64,000 bases of DNA, from positions 109,197-173,196 of the forward strand of contig NZ_MBEI01000069.1 in assembly GCF_001953985.1 (NCBI RefSeq), in the 5' to 3' direction. Shown piece after piece: positions 51,700 to 59,910 of this stretch (position 1 is its first letter; each line of letters begins with the position of its first letter). The position numbers and the translations under genes are program-made. The DNA is from Mycobacterium colombiense (lineage in GTDB: Bacteria > Actinomycetota > Actinomycetes > Mycobacteriales > Mycobacteriaceae). Below the pieces are notes generated by a model that was given only the letters and a program-made list of their open reading frames with translations, searched no databases and had not been told where the DNA came from.

Positions 51700-52917
51700 C
51701 TAAAAGAACGTCCCGGCGTGCGGGGCTTCGGGCACCCCGAACAGTTCGTCGGCCACGTCCAGCGCGACCGGATCGTCAGCCCGGGCCAGCCCGGCCGCGG
51801 CGAGGCTGCGCCAGCGCGTGCCGCCGAGCAGCGCCGCACCCAGCCCCTCGATCCCCACGCGGACGTCGGCGCGGCGGGTCGTCCGTTCGGCGCCGTCGCC
51901 GGTGATCGTGAAGCTCGCTGAATTACTCGGCAGCACTGGGTCATTCACCGCGATCGTCACCGATCCGCCGCCGACGTAGGAGCGCGCCGCCAGCGCACGC
52001 TGCGCATCGATCACCCGCAGCCACGTTTCGTCGTGCACCGCGGTGACCTTCGCCGCCCGGCGGTCAAAGAAGAGCCAGGGCAGCGTGTCGTCGATGGGTA
52101 GCATCCAAAACATCACGCGGTGAACGAGATCCAGGCCGAGCAGGAATCGCAGCAACCCGAGGTAGGCGTCGGCGGTGGGCGCGAAGAAATCCTCGACCAC
52201 GATGGTGCGCTGGTCGCTGACGAACCAATTCTCGGTGTCGACGGGCCGGTATCGGGCGAACCCCGACTCGGCGCCCGGCTGGCCGTGAACGGCGACATAC
52301 CATGCGCCCGACGAGGATTCGGTGCGCCGCCGTGCGCTCTCCCACCACGTCCGCGGGCGGTCGATGGTTCCGGGACGGGACGGACGATTGGTGTCATAGA
52401 CGCGGGGCAAGGTCTCCCAGACGTCGGCGGCGTCGAGCAGCCGCACCGGACCGCCTGAGCCGACCTCCGGTCGAAACGCTGCCTGCGCACTCGTAACCTC
52501 CACGCTCTGAAAGGAACTCGCCACCCCGTAGCCGTATCGCTCATAGATGGTGGCCTCCGAGGCCCGCAACGACGCGACCACCTCACCGCGCTCGGCGATG
52601 TCGTGCAGCTGGTGCCGGATCAGGTCGGTGGCGACGCCCCTTCGGGTGTACGACGGCAGCACGCCGATATGCGTCACGGCGGCGTGGCTCACCCTGGCTC
52701 CGCCGGGAAGGGTCAGGGTGCTCGTCACGGCGTCCGCGGTGCCGGCGAGTTCTCCGCCGATGAACGCGCCGATGGTGCGGCCGGGGTCGAGCAGCTTGGT
52801 GATCTGGCCGGGCGGCAGGTTCGAGATGGGCGGCAGGCCCACCATCGCGGTGCGAAACAATCTGGCCGCGGCGACGAGGTCGTCCTCGGTGTCGAGAACC
52901 CGGATTTTGGTGGTCAT
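51700..52917 (-). CDS. Eis-like GNAT acetyltransferase
   Basis: Protein of 405 aa with the three-part Eis layout: an N-terminal GNAT domain with THIGVLPSYTRRGVATDLIRHQLHDIAERGEVVASLRASEATIYERYGYG (acetyl-CoA loop and the Tyr region), a second GNAT-like domain, and a C-terminal sterol-carrier-like domain. The chain ends in Phe (HAGTFF), as in Eis, where the terminal carboxylate acts in catalysis. Eis acetylates aminoglycosides and host proteins; the divergence here is large, so the substrate is unknown and this is a paralogue rather than Eis itself. Confidence 0.85.
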   Translation of the reverse strand: MTTKIRVLDTEDDLVAAARLFRTAMVGLPPISNLPPGQITKLLDPGRTIGAFIGGELAGTADAVTSTLTLPGGARVSHAAVTHIGVLPSYTRRGVATDLIRHQLHDIAERGEVVASLRASEATIYERYGYGVASSFQSVEVTSAQAAFRPEVGSGGPVRLLDAADVWETLPRVYDTNRPSRPGTIDRPRTWWESARRRTESSSGAWYVAVHGQPGAESGFARYRPVDTENWFVSDQRTIVVEDFFAPTADAYLGLLRFLLGLDLVHRVMFWMLPIDDTLPWLFFDRRAAKVTAVHDETWLRVIDAQRALAARSYVGGGSVTIAVNDPVLPSNSASFTITGDGAERTTRRADVRVGIEGLGAALLGGTRWRSLAAAGLARADDPVALDVADELFGVPEAPHAGTFF

Positions 52918-52947
52918 CCGGCCATCATGTCGCGCCCACGCACGGCG

Positions 52948-53367
52948 TCACCCGATGGGTGCGATGCCCGCGTTGGAAATCGTGAACCCACGGCCCGAGG
53001 GCACCGTGCAGGTGACGCCGTCGGCCCTGGACGCACAGCTGAACGGACCGACTGCGGCGGTCTGGCCGTAGGCGAGCACCGGCGTGCCGATTCCCGCGTT
53101 GCCCAGACACGAAACGCCCGTGCAGTTCGTGACCGCGCCGGTCGTGGACAGGCGCACGGACGCGGGCGGCTCGTTGGTCTGGCAATAGGCCTCGTCGGGG
53201 ATGCCGGAATCCCGCTGGTAGTCGACCTCGCAACTGATGTTGCGCGACGGCGACAGGAAGGCACACACCGACGCCGTGCAGACGGGGTTGTCCGCGATCG
53301 CCCGGGGCGCCCCCACCCAACAGCCGACGAAGACGACTGCGACTGCCGCGATCACCGCACGCTTCAC
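52948..53367 (-). CDS. Secreted cysteine-rich protein (DUF6636-like)
   Basis: Exported protein of 139 aa with a signal peptide (about 1-25, ending ADN). The mature part has eight cysteines in pairs: NPVCTASVCAF, ISCEVDYQ, AYCQTNE, TNCTGVSCLG, SCASRADGVTCTV, suggesting several disulfides. It ends TVPSGRGFTISNAGIAPIG, a pattern common to small mycobacterial secreted proteins of unknown function. Transcribed in the same direction as, and 31 bases upstream of, the Eis-like gene. Confidence 0.78.
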   Translation of the reverse strand: MKRAVIAAVAVVFVGCWVGAPRAIADNPVCTASVCAFLSPSRNISCEVDYQRDSGIPDEAYCQTNEPPASVRLSTTGAVTNCTGVSCLGNAGIGTPVLAYGQTAAVGPFSCASRADGVTCTVPSGRGFTISNAGIAPIG

Positions 53368-53428
53368 GTCGGCCCCTAACGGTTGATGTGCCGCAGAAGC
53401 TATCAGACGCCGGGGACTTGTACGCCTG

Positions 53429-54640
53429 CTAACGGATGGGCAGGCCGGTCACCGCCCGCGAAATCACCAACCGCTGAATCTCACTGGTGCCCTCGAAGAT
53501 CGTGAAGATCTTTGCGTCACGGTGCATCCGCTCCACGGGGTAGTCGCGGGTGTAGCCGTTGCCGCCCAGGATCTGGATGGCCTCGTCGGTGACGTAGACC
53601 GCGGCCTCGCTCGCGACCAGCTTGGCCATCGAACCCTCGGCCGAGTCGAAGTTCTGGTTGTTGCGCGCCATCCAGCCGGCCCGCCACACCAGCAGGCGGG
53701 CCGCGTCGACGCGGCTCTTCATATCCGCAAGCTTGAACGCCACCGCCTGGAACTCACCGATCTTGCGGCCGAATTGCTCACGCTGGCAGGCGTATTCGAG
53801 GGCGTACTCGTAAGCGGCCCGGGCCACGCCGACCGCCATGGCGCCGACCGTGGGCCGGGTGCGCTCGAAGGTCTTCATCGCCGCCTGGCCACGAGAGGAG
53901 GCACCGGACTTGACCCGGGCGATGCGCGCCTCGAATTTCTCCCGGCCGCCGAGGATGGCGTCCTCGGGCAGGCGGACGTTGTCGAGCACCACCTCGGCGG
54001 TGTGCGAGGCGCGGATCCCGTGCTTCTTGAACTTCTGGCCCTGCGCCAGACCTTTGGTGTCCGGCCCGATGACGAAGCTGGCCTGGCCGCGGGTACCGAG
54101 CTCGGGATAGACCGAGGCCACCACGATGTGCACGTTGGCGATGCCACCGTTGGTGGCCCAGGTCTTGGTGCCGTTAAGCACCCACTCACCGGCCGCCTCG
54201 TCGTAGCGCGCCCGGGTGCGGATGCCGCCGACGTCGGAGCCCGCGTCGGGTTCGGACGAGCAGAACGCACCGAGCTTGGGTTCGTCGGCCGTGCCGAACA
54301 TTTCGGGCAGCCAGCGGCCCAGTTGTTCGGGGGTCCCGTTGCCCGCCAGCGCCGCCGCGGCCAGGCCGGTGCCCATGATGGACAGCGCGATGCCGGCGTC
54401 ACCCCAGAACATCTCCTCGAACGCGGTGAGCATCCCCAGCCCGGTCTCTTCGGCGGCCTGCTGCGCGAAGAAGTCGGGGGAGTACAGGCCGACCTTTGCG
54501 GCCTCCTGGATCACCGGCCACGGGGTCTCCTCCCGTTCGTCCCATTCGGCCGCGGCCGGACGGATGATGTCGGCCGCGAACTTGTGCACCCAGTCGCGCA
54601 CCTCGATCACGTCGTCAGACAGTTGCAGTGAAAATGTCAC
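53429..54640 (-). CDS. Acyl-CoA dehydrogenase (FadE-type)
   Basis: Flavoenzyme of 403 aa that makes the 2,3-double bond in acyl-CoA. Conserved elements: GAFCSSEPDAGSDVGGIRTRA (FAD/substrate loop), WVLNGTKTWATNGG, and the C-terminal QILGGNGYTRDYPVERMHRDAKIFTIFEGTSEIQRLVISR with the active-site Glu in FEGTSE. GTG 54640 follows GGAGC and gives the normal N-terminus. The TetR gene upstream, 26 bases away on the same strand, probably controls it. Which FadE it corresponds to is not decided. Confidence 0.9.
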   Translation of the reverse strand: MTFSLQLSDDVIEVRDWVHKFAADIIRPAAAEWDEREETPWPVIQEAAKVGLYSPDFFAQQAAEETGLGMLTAFEEMFWGDAGIALSIMGTGLAAAALAGNGTPEQLGRWLPEMFGTADEPKLGAFCSSEPDAGSDVGGIRTRARYDEAAGEWVLNGTKTWATNGGIANVHIVVASVYPELGTRGQASFVIGPDTKGLAQGQKFKKHGIRASHTAEVVLDNVRLPEDAILGGREKFEARIARVKSGASSRGQAAMKTFERTRPTVGAMAVGVARAAYEYALEYACQREQFGRKIGEFQAVAFKLADMKSRVDAARLLVWRAGWMARNNQNFDSAEGSMAKLVASEAAVYVTDEAIQILGGNGYTRDYPVERMHRDAKIFTIFEGTSEIQRLVISRAVTGLPIR

Positions 54641-54666
54641 AGCTTGCTCCTGAAATAGGTTGCTAA

Positions 54667-55269
54667 TCAACGGTTTCTGTACTGGTCGAGGACGCTGACC
54701 GTCTGGTTCACCCACGCCTCGAAGTACCGTTCTTCATCGGTGTTGCCGGGCAGGCGACCGGTCAGTGCTTGCAGCGTCGCCGCGTAGGACAGCGACCCGA
54801 TCGCGACGGCCGCGGCCGCTTCGGGATCGGGAATGCTGGTGCGGCCGGACCGGTTCGACGCGGCCAGTTCGTCGGCGAAGCGTTGGTAGGCGTTGTCGGT
54901 GATCACCTGCCACGTCTTCTCGTCGAGATCGCCGAGTTCGTCGGGTTCGCGCAGCATCACCTTGAGCAGATCCTCGCTCTGTTTGAGGTTGCTCCAGATC
55001 AGCTGGCCGGCGATGCGCACCGCCCGCTCAACGCTGCCGGGTTGCCCCGCGTCGTACTGCTCGCGCGCGGCCACGATGCTGTCGATCCGGTGTGCGACCG
55101 CCGCCTCGAGTAGCTCGCGCTTGGAGCCGAAGTGCTTGTAGAGCGCGCCCGAGCCGGGCGCCAGCCCGGACTCCCGCTGGATGTCGGCCACTGACGTCGC
55201 CGCGTAGCCCTTGGCGGCGAAGAGCCGCAGGGCCGCGGACAGCAGCCGGTCGCGTCCCGAGGCGAGCAT
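54667..55269 (-). CDS. TetR family transcriptional regulator
   Basis: Regulator of 200 aa with HTH near residues 10-50 (LFAAKGYAATSVADIQRESGLAPGSGALYKHFGSKRELL) and a helical ligand domain. ATG 55269 lies 1 base beyond a near-perfect 20-bp palindrome (55271-55290), which is the expected operator. It precedes the acyl-CoA dehydrogenase gene on the same strand (26-base gap), so it probably represses its own operon and responds to an acyl-CoA. Confidence 0.88.
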   Translation of the reverse strand: MLASGRDRLLSAALRLFAAKGYAATSVADIQRESGLAPGSGALYKHFGSKRELLEAAVAHRIDSIVAAREQYDAGQPGSVERAVRIAGQLIWSNLKQSEDLLKVMLREPDELGDLDEKTWQVITDNAYQRFADELAASNRSGRTSIPDPEAAAAVAIGSLSYAATLQALTGRLPGNTDEERYFEAWVNQTVSVLDQYRNR

Positions 55270-55270
55270 G

Positions 55271-55290
55271 GTGAGAGAGTACTCACTCAC
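55271..55290. promoter_or_regulatory. TetR operator: 20-bp near-perfect palindrome
   Basis: GTGAGAGAGTACTCACTCAC reads the same on both strands except one mismatched pair (18 of 20 bases), centred on GTAC. It touches the TetR start codon at 55269, so binding would block the TetR-acyl-CoA dehydrogenase operon. Confidence 0.65.
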
Positions 55291-55483
55291 CCTGGTCAAG
55301 CCAAAATCGGCCCGGTTTTGCCACGTGACGGAGGAGGTGGCGCGGCGGCTAGCGTTAAATTCTTGCGAAACGCCACTGCGCTTGAGCGCGCCGGACCGGT
55401 ACTGCTGTGAGGGTTGGTTGGGAAGGACCGGCGATCGTCTGAAGGAGCCTGACATTCGCGTCCTACCGCGTGTACAGCTGCCG

Positions 55484-56812
55484 ATGCGGGTGCTGTCGCT
55501 GCGCACCATCGTCATCGTCGCCGCCATATCAGTGATGACCCTGGTCGTCCTGTTGGGCACCTGGGTATGGGTGGGCGTCACCAACGATCAGTACAACCAG
55601 CTCGATCGGCGGCTCGATTCGGTCAGCAGCCTGGGCGACATCAGCAGCTTGCTCAACAACGCGGAGCACACCAGTCCGGACCGGCCCGCGCCGGACGGCA
55701 ACCTGGTGCGCACCGCGCGCATCGGCGGGGTGACCGTGTCGGTGCCGAGCAGCATCGTGTTGCCCCAGCTTCCCGACGGCTATGCGAACACGACCATCAA
55801 CGGGGTGCAGTACCGGGTCCGTACCTTCACCGCGGGCCCCGCCTCGATAGCGCTGGCCGCACCGCTGGCCGAAGCCCAGCATCGGATCAACGAATTGCAC
55901 CTGCGGGTGCTACTGATCTGCGCCAGCGTGATCGGTGGCACCGTCCTGGTGGGCTGGGTGATCTCGCTGATCATGGTCAATCCGTTCCTGTTGTTGGCGC
56001 AGCAGGCCCGGGCGATCAATGCGCAGTCCAGTCCCGACGAGGTCCAGGTGCGCGGTGTGCGTGAGGCCGTCGAGATCGCCGAAGCGGTCGAGGGAATGCT
56101 GGCCCGCATCGGCAAGGAGCAGCAGCGCACCAAGGCCGCGCTCGACTCGGCTCGCGACTTCGCCGCGGTCGCCTCCCACGAGCTGCGCACGCCGTTGACC
56201 GCGATGCGCACCAACATGGAGGTGCTGTCCACCCTGGACCTGCCGCCCGAGCAGCGCCACGAGGTCATCGGCGACGTCATCCGCACCCAGCGCCGCATCG
56301 AGGCCACCCTGACCGCGCTGGAGCGGTTGGCCCAGGGCGAGCTGACCACCGTCGACGACTTCGTCCCGTTCGACATCACCGAGCTGTTGGATCGCGCCGC
56401 TCACGACGCGCTGCGCATCTACCCCGACGTGGACGTGTCGCTGGTGCCCTCGCCGACGGTGCTGATGATCGGGCTGCCCACCGGTTTGCGGCTGGTGATC
56501 GACAACGCCATCGCCAACGCCGTCAAGCACGGCAACGCCGGCAAGATCCTGCTGACCGTCGGCAGCTCCGGTGAGGGCGTGGAGATCGCGATCGACGACG
56601 ACGGCACCGGGGTCCCGGAATCCGAACGCGCCACCGTCTTCGAACGGTTCGCCCGCGGTACGACGGCCTCGCGGTCGGGATCGGGACTAGGCCTGGCGCT
56701 GGTCGCCCAGCAGGCCGAATTGCACGGCGGCACAGCGGCATTGCAGACCAGCCCGCTCGGCGGCACCCGGCTGCTGTTGCGGCTGGCCGGTGATGGGCGT
56801 GGTCCGGCGTAG
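55484..56812 (+). CDS. PrrB-like sensor histidine kinase (orphan)
   Basis: Histidine kinase of 442 aa. Segments: TM1 about 8-30, sensor loop about 31-140, TM2 about 143-165, HAMP, then H-box VASHELRTPLT with His232, N-box DNAIANAVKHG, G1 DDDGTGVPES, G2 GSGLGLALVAQQ. The kinase core is very close to remembered PrrB (Rv0902c), including LEVLSTLDLP-like MEVLSTLDLPPEQRHEV and RIYPDVDVSLVPSPT. The sensor loop is different. No response regulator gene is adjacent; PrrB normally sits beside PrrA. ATG 55484 taken as start. Confidence 0.87.
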   Translation: MRVLSLRTIVIVAAISVMTLVVLLGTWVWVGVTNDQYNQLDRRLDSVSSLGDISSLLNNAEHTSPDRPAPDGNLVRTARIGGVTVSVPSSIVLPQLPDGYANTTINGVQYRVRTFTAGPASIALAAPLAEAQHRINELHLRVLLICASVIGGTVLVGWVISLIMVNPFLLLAQQARAINAQSSPDEVQVRGVREAVEIAEAVEGMLARIGKEQQRTKAALDSARDFAAVASHELRTPLTAMRTNMEVLSTLDLPPEQRHEVIGDVIRTQRRIEATLTALERLAQGELTTVDDFVPFDITELLDRAAHDALRIYPDVDVSLVPSPTVLMIGLPTGLRLVIDNAIANAVKHGNAGKILLTVGSSGEGVEIAIDDDGTGVPESERATVFERFARGTTASRSGSGLGLALVAQQAELHGGTAALQTSPLGGTRLLLRLAGDGRGPA

Positions 56813-56876
56813 CTGCGGTTCGCCGGCGACGGCCCGCCGCCGTGCGCTCCACGCGCTCGATATCGGACAATGAGCC

Positions 56877-57275
56877 ATGCTCGGCCACCTCGGCATCAAC
56901 GTGCCCGATTTGTCAGCCGCAAAACGGTATTACGACGCGCTGATGCCCCTTGTCGACTTTGAGCCGTTCTTTCATGCCGACGACGAGTTCTCCTATCGGC
57001 CTGCCGAAAACAAGCCGGGCACCTACTTGTTCTTCTATCCGGCGGTCGTGCCGCATGAGTACTCGTCGCAGCAAGCCGGGCTGCAGCACCTGGCATTCAT
57101 TGTGCGGCGGCGGTCGTCGGTGCGCGCGGTGCACGATCACGTCGTCCGGATCGGAGGTACCGTCATCTACCCGCCGCGCCATTTCCCGCAATATCCCGGC
57201 CATTATTACGCCACCTTTTGGTACGACCCGTTCGGTATCAAACTCGAAGCCGTATGCCATCACGACCGCGACTAG
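56877..57275 (+). CDS. VOC family protein
   Basis: Glyoxalase-fold protein of 132 aa: MLGHLGINVPDLSAAKRYYDALMPLVDFE, LQHLAFIVRRRSSVRAVHDHVVRIGGTVIYPP and FWYDPFGIKLEAVCHH, with His4 and Glu near the end as probable metal ligands. It may be a small-molecule dioxygenase, isomerase or binding protein. Sits 64 bases downstream of the histidine kinase on the same strand; co-transcription is possible. It is the gene next to the ESX-2 block. Confidence 0.83.
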   Translation: MLGHLGINVPDLSAAKRYYDALMPLVDFEPFFHADDEFSYRPAENKPGTYLFFYPAVVPHEYSSQQAGLQHLAFIVRRRSSVRAVHDHVVRIGGTVIYPPRHFPQYPGHYYATFWYDPFGIKLEAVCHHDRD

Positions 57276-57471
57276 ATAAACGGTCATGACGCTGCGCGCA
57301 AGGTGACTGAGGTGCATTTGTGACTGCCGAGTCTTGAGTGGCGACTGAGGTTTATCAACGACACGTTCTGGGAATCCAGATCTTTCGTGCTTGGGAGCAT
57401 GTTCCTTAACTGAATTCCGGGGCCTAAGTCCCGCCAAAACTGCAGTGAATACAAGATCAACGAAACCGCAC

Positions 57472-57477
57472 TACACT
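57472..57477 (+). promoter_or_regulatory. Possible -10 for ESX-2 operon
   Basis: TACACT (57472-57477) fits TANNNT. It would give a leader of about 40 bases before the PE36-like ATG at 57524, which has GGAGGGAA as ribosome site. The 248-base gap before it has no coding pattern. Confidence 0.38.
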
Positions 57478-57523
57478 AAGGCCCCAAGCACGTGGATTTG
57501 GGTTGAGCGTTCGGAGGGAAAAC

Positions 57524-57832
57524 ATGGTATTCACGTCGGTTCAGACGGAGGCGGTCCTGGCGTCGGCAGGTGCGGAGTCGGCCATCAGCGCTGAGACCCA
57601 GGCGGCGGCTTCGGCGGCCGCGCCGGTGCTGCTGGGGGTGCTGCCGATGGGCGGCGACCCCGACTCGGCCATGTTCGCGGCGGCGCTCAACGCCTGCGGT
57701 GGCAGCTATCTGGGCGTAGTGTCCGAGCACGCCGCCCAGCGCGGCCTGTTCGCCGGCACGCAGAGCATCGCCTCGAGCACGTACGTCGTCACGGAGCTGA
57801 TGCGCAGCTTGACGATGGCAATCGGGGCCTAG
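57524..57832 (+). CDS. PE36-like PE family protein of ESX-2
   Basis: PE-type protein of 102 aa. It begins MVFTSVQTEAVLASAGAESAISAETQAAASAAAP; the usual Pro of the PE dipeptide is replaced (VQTEA, where PE36 has VQPEA as I recall). NACGGSYLGVVSEHAAQRGLFAGTQSIASSTYVV follows closely. First gene of this ESX-2 block; a PPE69-like gene follows after 30 bases. Length is greater than the annotated M. tuberculosis PE36 (77 aa). Confidence 0.85.
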   Translation: MVFTSVQTEAVLASAGAESAISAETQAAASAAAPVLLGVLPMGGDPDSAMFAAALNACGGSYLGVVSEHAAQRGLFAGTQSIASSTYVVTELMRSLTMAIGA

Positions 57833-57862
57833 AGCTCAGCGACGTAAAAGGGGGAAGTACGC

Positions 57863-59044
57863 ATGGCCGATCCGGGGTGGGCTGCGCGTACGCCTGAGGA
57901 AAACGATCTGCTGCTCAAGGCGGGGGCCGGCGTCATCACTCACCTGGCGAACCAAGCAGCCTGGACCGCCTTGGCGGCCACCCATCACGGCTCCAGCATC
58001 GCCTCGACGATCAACACCGTCGCGACGTCGGCGAGCTGGACGGGCTCGGGTTCGTTGGCCTCGGCGGCGAACGCGACCGCGCTGAACGCGTCACTGCACG
58101 GGCTGGCCGGCTGGGTCGACGTCAAGCCGGCGGTGGTCTCGACCGCGGTCTCCGCGTATCAAATGGCCTACGGCTCAATGCGTCCCGCGCCCGAGTGCAT
58201 CGGGAACCGCACCGAGACCGCCGCCGACTACGGCATCAACCCGCTGGTCCTCGGCGCACTGACGCCACGCATCACGTCGCTGGAGCTTGAATACTTCGGG
58301 TCGATGTGGCCGAACAACTCCGCGGTCGGGGCCAGCTACGGAACGATCCTGACGGCCCTGTCGCAAAGCCTGACCATTCCGCCGCCGATCGCGTCCATGG
58401 GTGCGTCGCCGGCCGCGCCCGCGCAGGCGGCGGCGGCGGTTGGCGAGTCGGCGGCGGAGCAAGGGGCCGGCGACGGCATGCGCGCCGCCTTCCAGGGCGC
58501 GCAGACGGGGACCCAGGGGGCCGGCCAGGCCGCCTCGGGTGGGCAGGACTTCATGAGTCAGGCCGGCACGCTGATGCAACCCGCCCAGCAACTGATGGGG
58601 GCGGTCCCGCAGGTGATGCAGGCCCCCATGCAGATGATGCAGGCGCCGATGCAGATGATGCAGCCGCTGATGGGCATGTTCGCCAATCCCGGCGCCATGG
58701 GCATGGGCGGGGCGACGCCGGCCGTCTCGGCGGTCTCGGCCACCACCGGGCTTTCCGCAGCGGAGGCCGGGGCGAGCGGCGGCGCATCGCTGGGCGGCGC
58801 GGGCATGCCCGCAACCAGTTTCACCCGCCCGGTCAGCGCCTTCGAGCCCGCCACCAGTGGCCGGCCGGTGGGGCTGCGGCCGGCCGGGGCATTAGGCGCC
58901 GAGGCCATGCGACCGCAGACCACGACGATGGGTGGTGCCCCGATGGGCGGTATGCCCGTGGGGCACGGGGCGGGAGGCGACCGCGGCTCCCGTGACAAGG
59001 CCGACCAACCCGCGACCGTGCGGGTCGTCGACGCTCGAGTGTGA
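57863..59044 (+). CDS. PPE69-like PPE family protein of ESX-2
   Basis: PPE-type protein of 393 aa (PPE69 is about 399). The N-terminal region reads WAARTPEENDLLLKAGAGVITHLANQAAWTALAATHHGSS, lacking a perfect PPE tripeptide. A WTG stands in SASWTGSGS. The C-terminal half contains a Met/Gln-rich stretch (MQAPMQM repeats) and a Gly/Ala/Pro region, probably unstructured. GGGGGAAG ribosome site before the ATG. Expected to pair with the PE36-like product and to be exported by ESX-2. Confidence 0.84.
   Translation: MADPGWAARTPEENDLLLKAGAGVITHLANQAAWTALAATHHGSSIASTINTVATSASWTGSGSLASAANATALNASLHGLAGWVDVKPAVVSTAVSAYQMAYGSMRPAPECIGNRTETAADYGINPLVLGALTPRITSLELEYFGSMWPNNSAVGASYGTILTALSQSLTIPPPIASMGASPAAPAQAAAAVGESAAEQGAGDGMRAAFQGAQTGTQGAGQAASGGQDFMSQAGTLMQPAQQLMGAVPQVMQAPMQMMQAPMQMMQPLMGMFANPGAMGMGGATPAVSAVSATTGLSAAEAGASGGASLGGAGMPATSFTRPVSAFEPATSGRPVGLRPAGALGAEAMRPQTTTMGGAPMGGMPVGHGAGGDRGSRDKADQPATVRVVDARV
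58616..58678 (+). repeat. Three 21-base tandem units in PPE69-like gene
   Basis: Units begin at 58616, 58637 and 58658. The first two encode MQAPMQM exactly, the third MQPLMGM. Being a multiple of three, copy-number changes would keep the frame. The repeat adds a Met/Gln-rich arm to the exported protein. Confidence 0.65.
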
Positions 59045-59141
59045 AGCCACTGGTGAAAGGTGAATCGACAGGTCCAAATAGCCGCCATACACTTCGCTTC
59101 ATGCCCTCACGGGGGGCGGCCCACCGGAGAAGGAGAATTCC

Positions 59142-59456
59142 GTGACAATCAAAGTAACACCGCAAATGCTTCGCGACGCTTCCAACGCTATCCAGGCGAA
59201 TATGGAGCACGCGATCGGAATTGGCCAGGGATACGTCGCGAATCAGGAAAACGTGATGAATCCGTCCACCTGGTCTGGTTCAGCTGTGACCGCTTCGCAC
59301 GCGACGGCGATCGAGGTTCAAAACGACTTGAACAAAGTCTTGACCGGCGGCACACGGCTTGCCGAGGGCCTTACGAAGGCGGCGGCACTGATGGAAGGCC
59401 ACGAGGCGGATTCTTCGCACGCATTCAGCGCGCTATTCGGCGGCCACGGCTCCTAA
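59142..59456 (+). CDS. esxD: EsxD-like WXG100 protein
   Basis: WXG100 protein of 104 aa (EsxD is about 107). Helix one: TPQMLRDASNAIQANMEHAIGIGQGYVANQENVM; turn: PSTWSGSA with the WSG motif; helix two: EVQNDLNKVLTGGTRLAEGLTKAAALMEGHEADS. GTG 59142 has GGAGAAGGAG upstream. Followed after 51 bases by the EsxC-like gene, the standard pair order in ESX-2. The symbol is used because the whole gene order matches ESX-2. Confidence 0.85.
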   Translation: MTIKVTPQMLRDASNAIQANMEHAIGIGQGYVANQENVMNPSTWSGSAVTASHATAIEVQNDLNKVLTGGTRLAEGLTKAAALMEGHEADSSHAFSALFGGHGS

Positions 59457-59507
59457 CCACCCACTCACTCGCAATTCCATTAATGGTCTTTTGAAAGGAA
59501 CTTCACA

Positions 59508-59795
59508 ATGTCCGACCCGATCACTTATAACCCGGGGGCCGTAGCCGACTTCGCCACCGATGTCGCCTCCCGCGCCGGCCAGTTGCAGTCGATTTTCGAC
59601 GACACCTCCAACCGCACGCACGCCCTGCAGGAATTCTTCGCCGGCCACGGCGCATCGGGCTTTTTCGAGGCGCAGGCGCAGATGCTGTCCGGGTTGCAGG
59701 GTCTCATCGACACCATCCGTCAGCACGGGGTGACCACGTCCCACGTGCTGGACAACGCGCTCAGCACGGACCAGCACATCGCCGGTCTGTTCTGA
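59508..59795 (+). CDS. esxC: EsxC-like ESAT-6 family protein
   Basis: ESAT-6-type protein of 95 aa, the same length as EsxC. YNPGAVADFATDVASRAGQLQSIFDDTSNRTHALQEFFAGHGASGFFEAQAQMLSGLQGLIDTI gives two helices with a glycine turn (GHGASGF) where WxG usually stands. Probable heterodimer partner of the EsxD-like protein and a substrate of ESX-2. A GAAAGGAA ribosome site precedes the ATG. Confidence 0.86.
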   Translation: MSDPITYNPGAVADFATDVASRAGQLQSIFDDTSNRTHALQEFFAGHGASGFFEAQAQMLSGLQGLIDTIRQHGVTTSHVLDNALSTDQHIAGLF

Positions 59796-59910
59796 GTCGC
59801 TCAACCACACCAAGACCAGCAAGGGTGGGGCAGATGCGCCGTGCGTGTGTGCCCCACCTTTGGTCTCTCATCCACCGGCCGAGGGGCTCACCGAGTGAGG
59901 TCGAAGCGAC

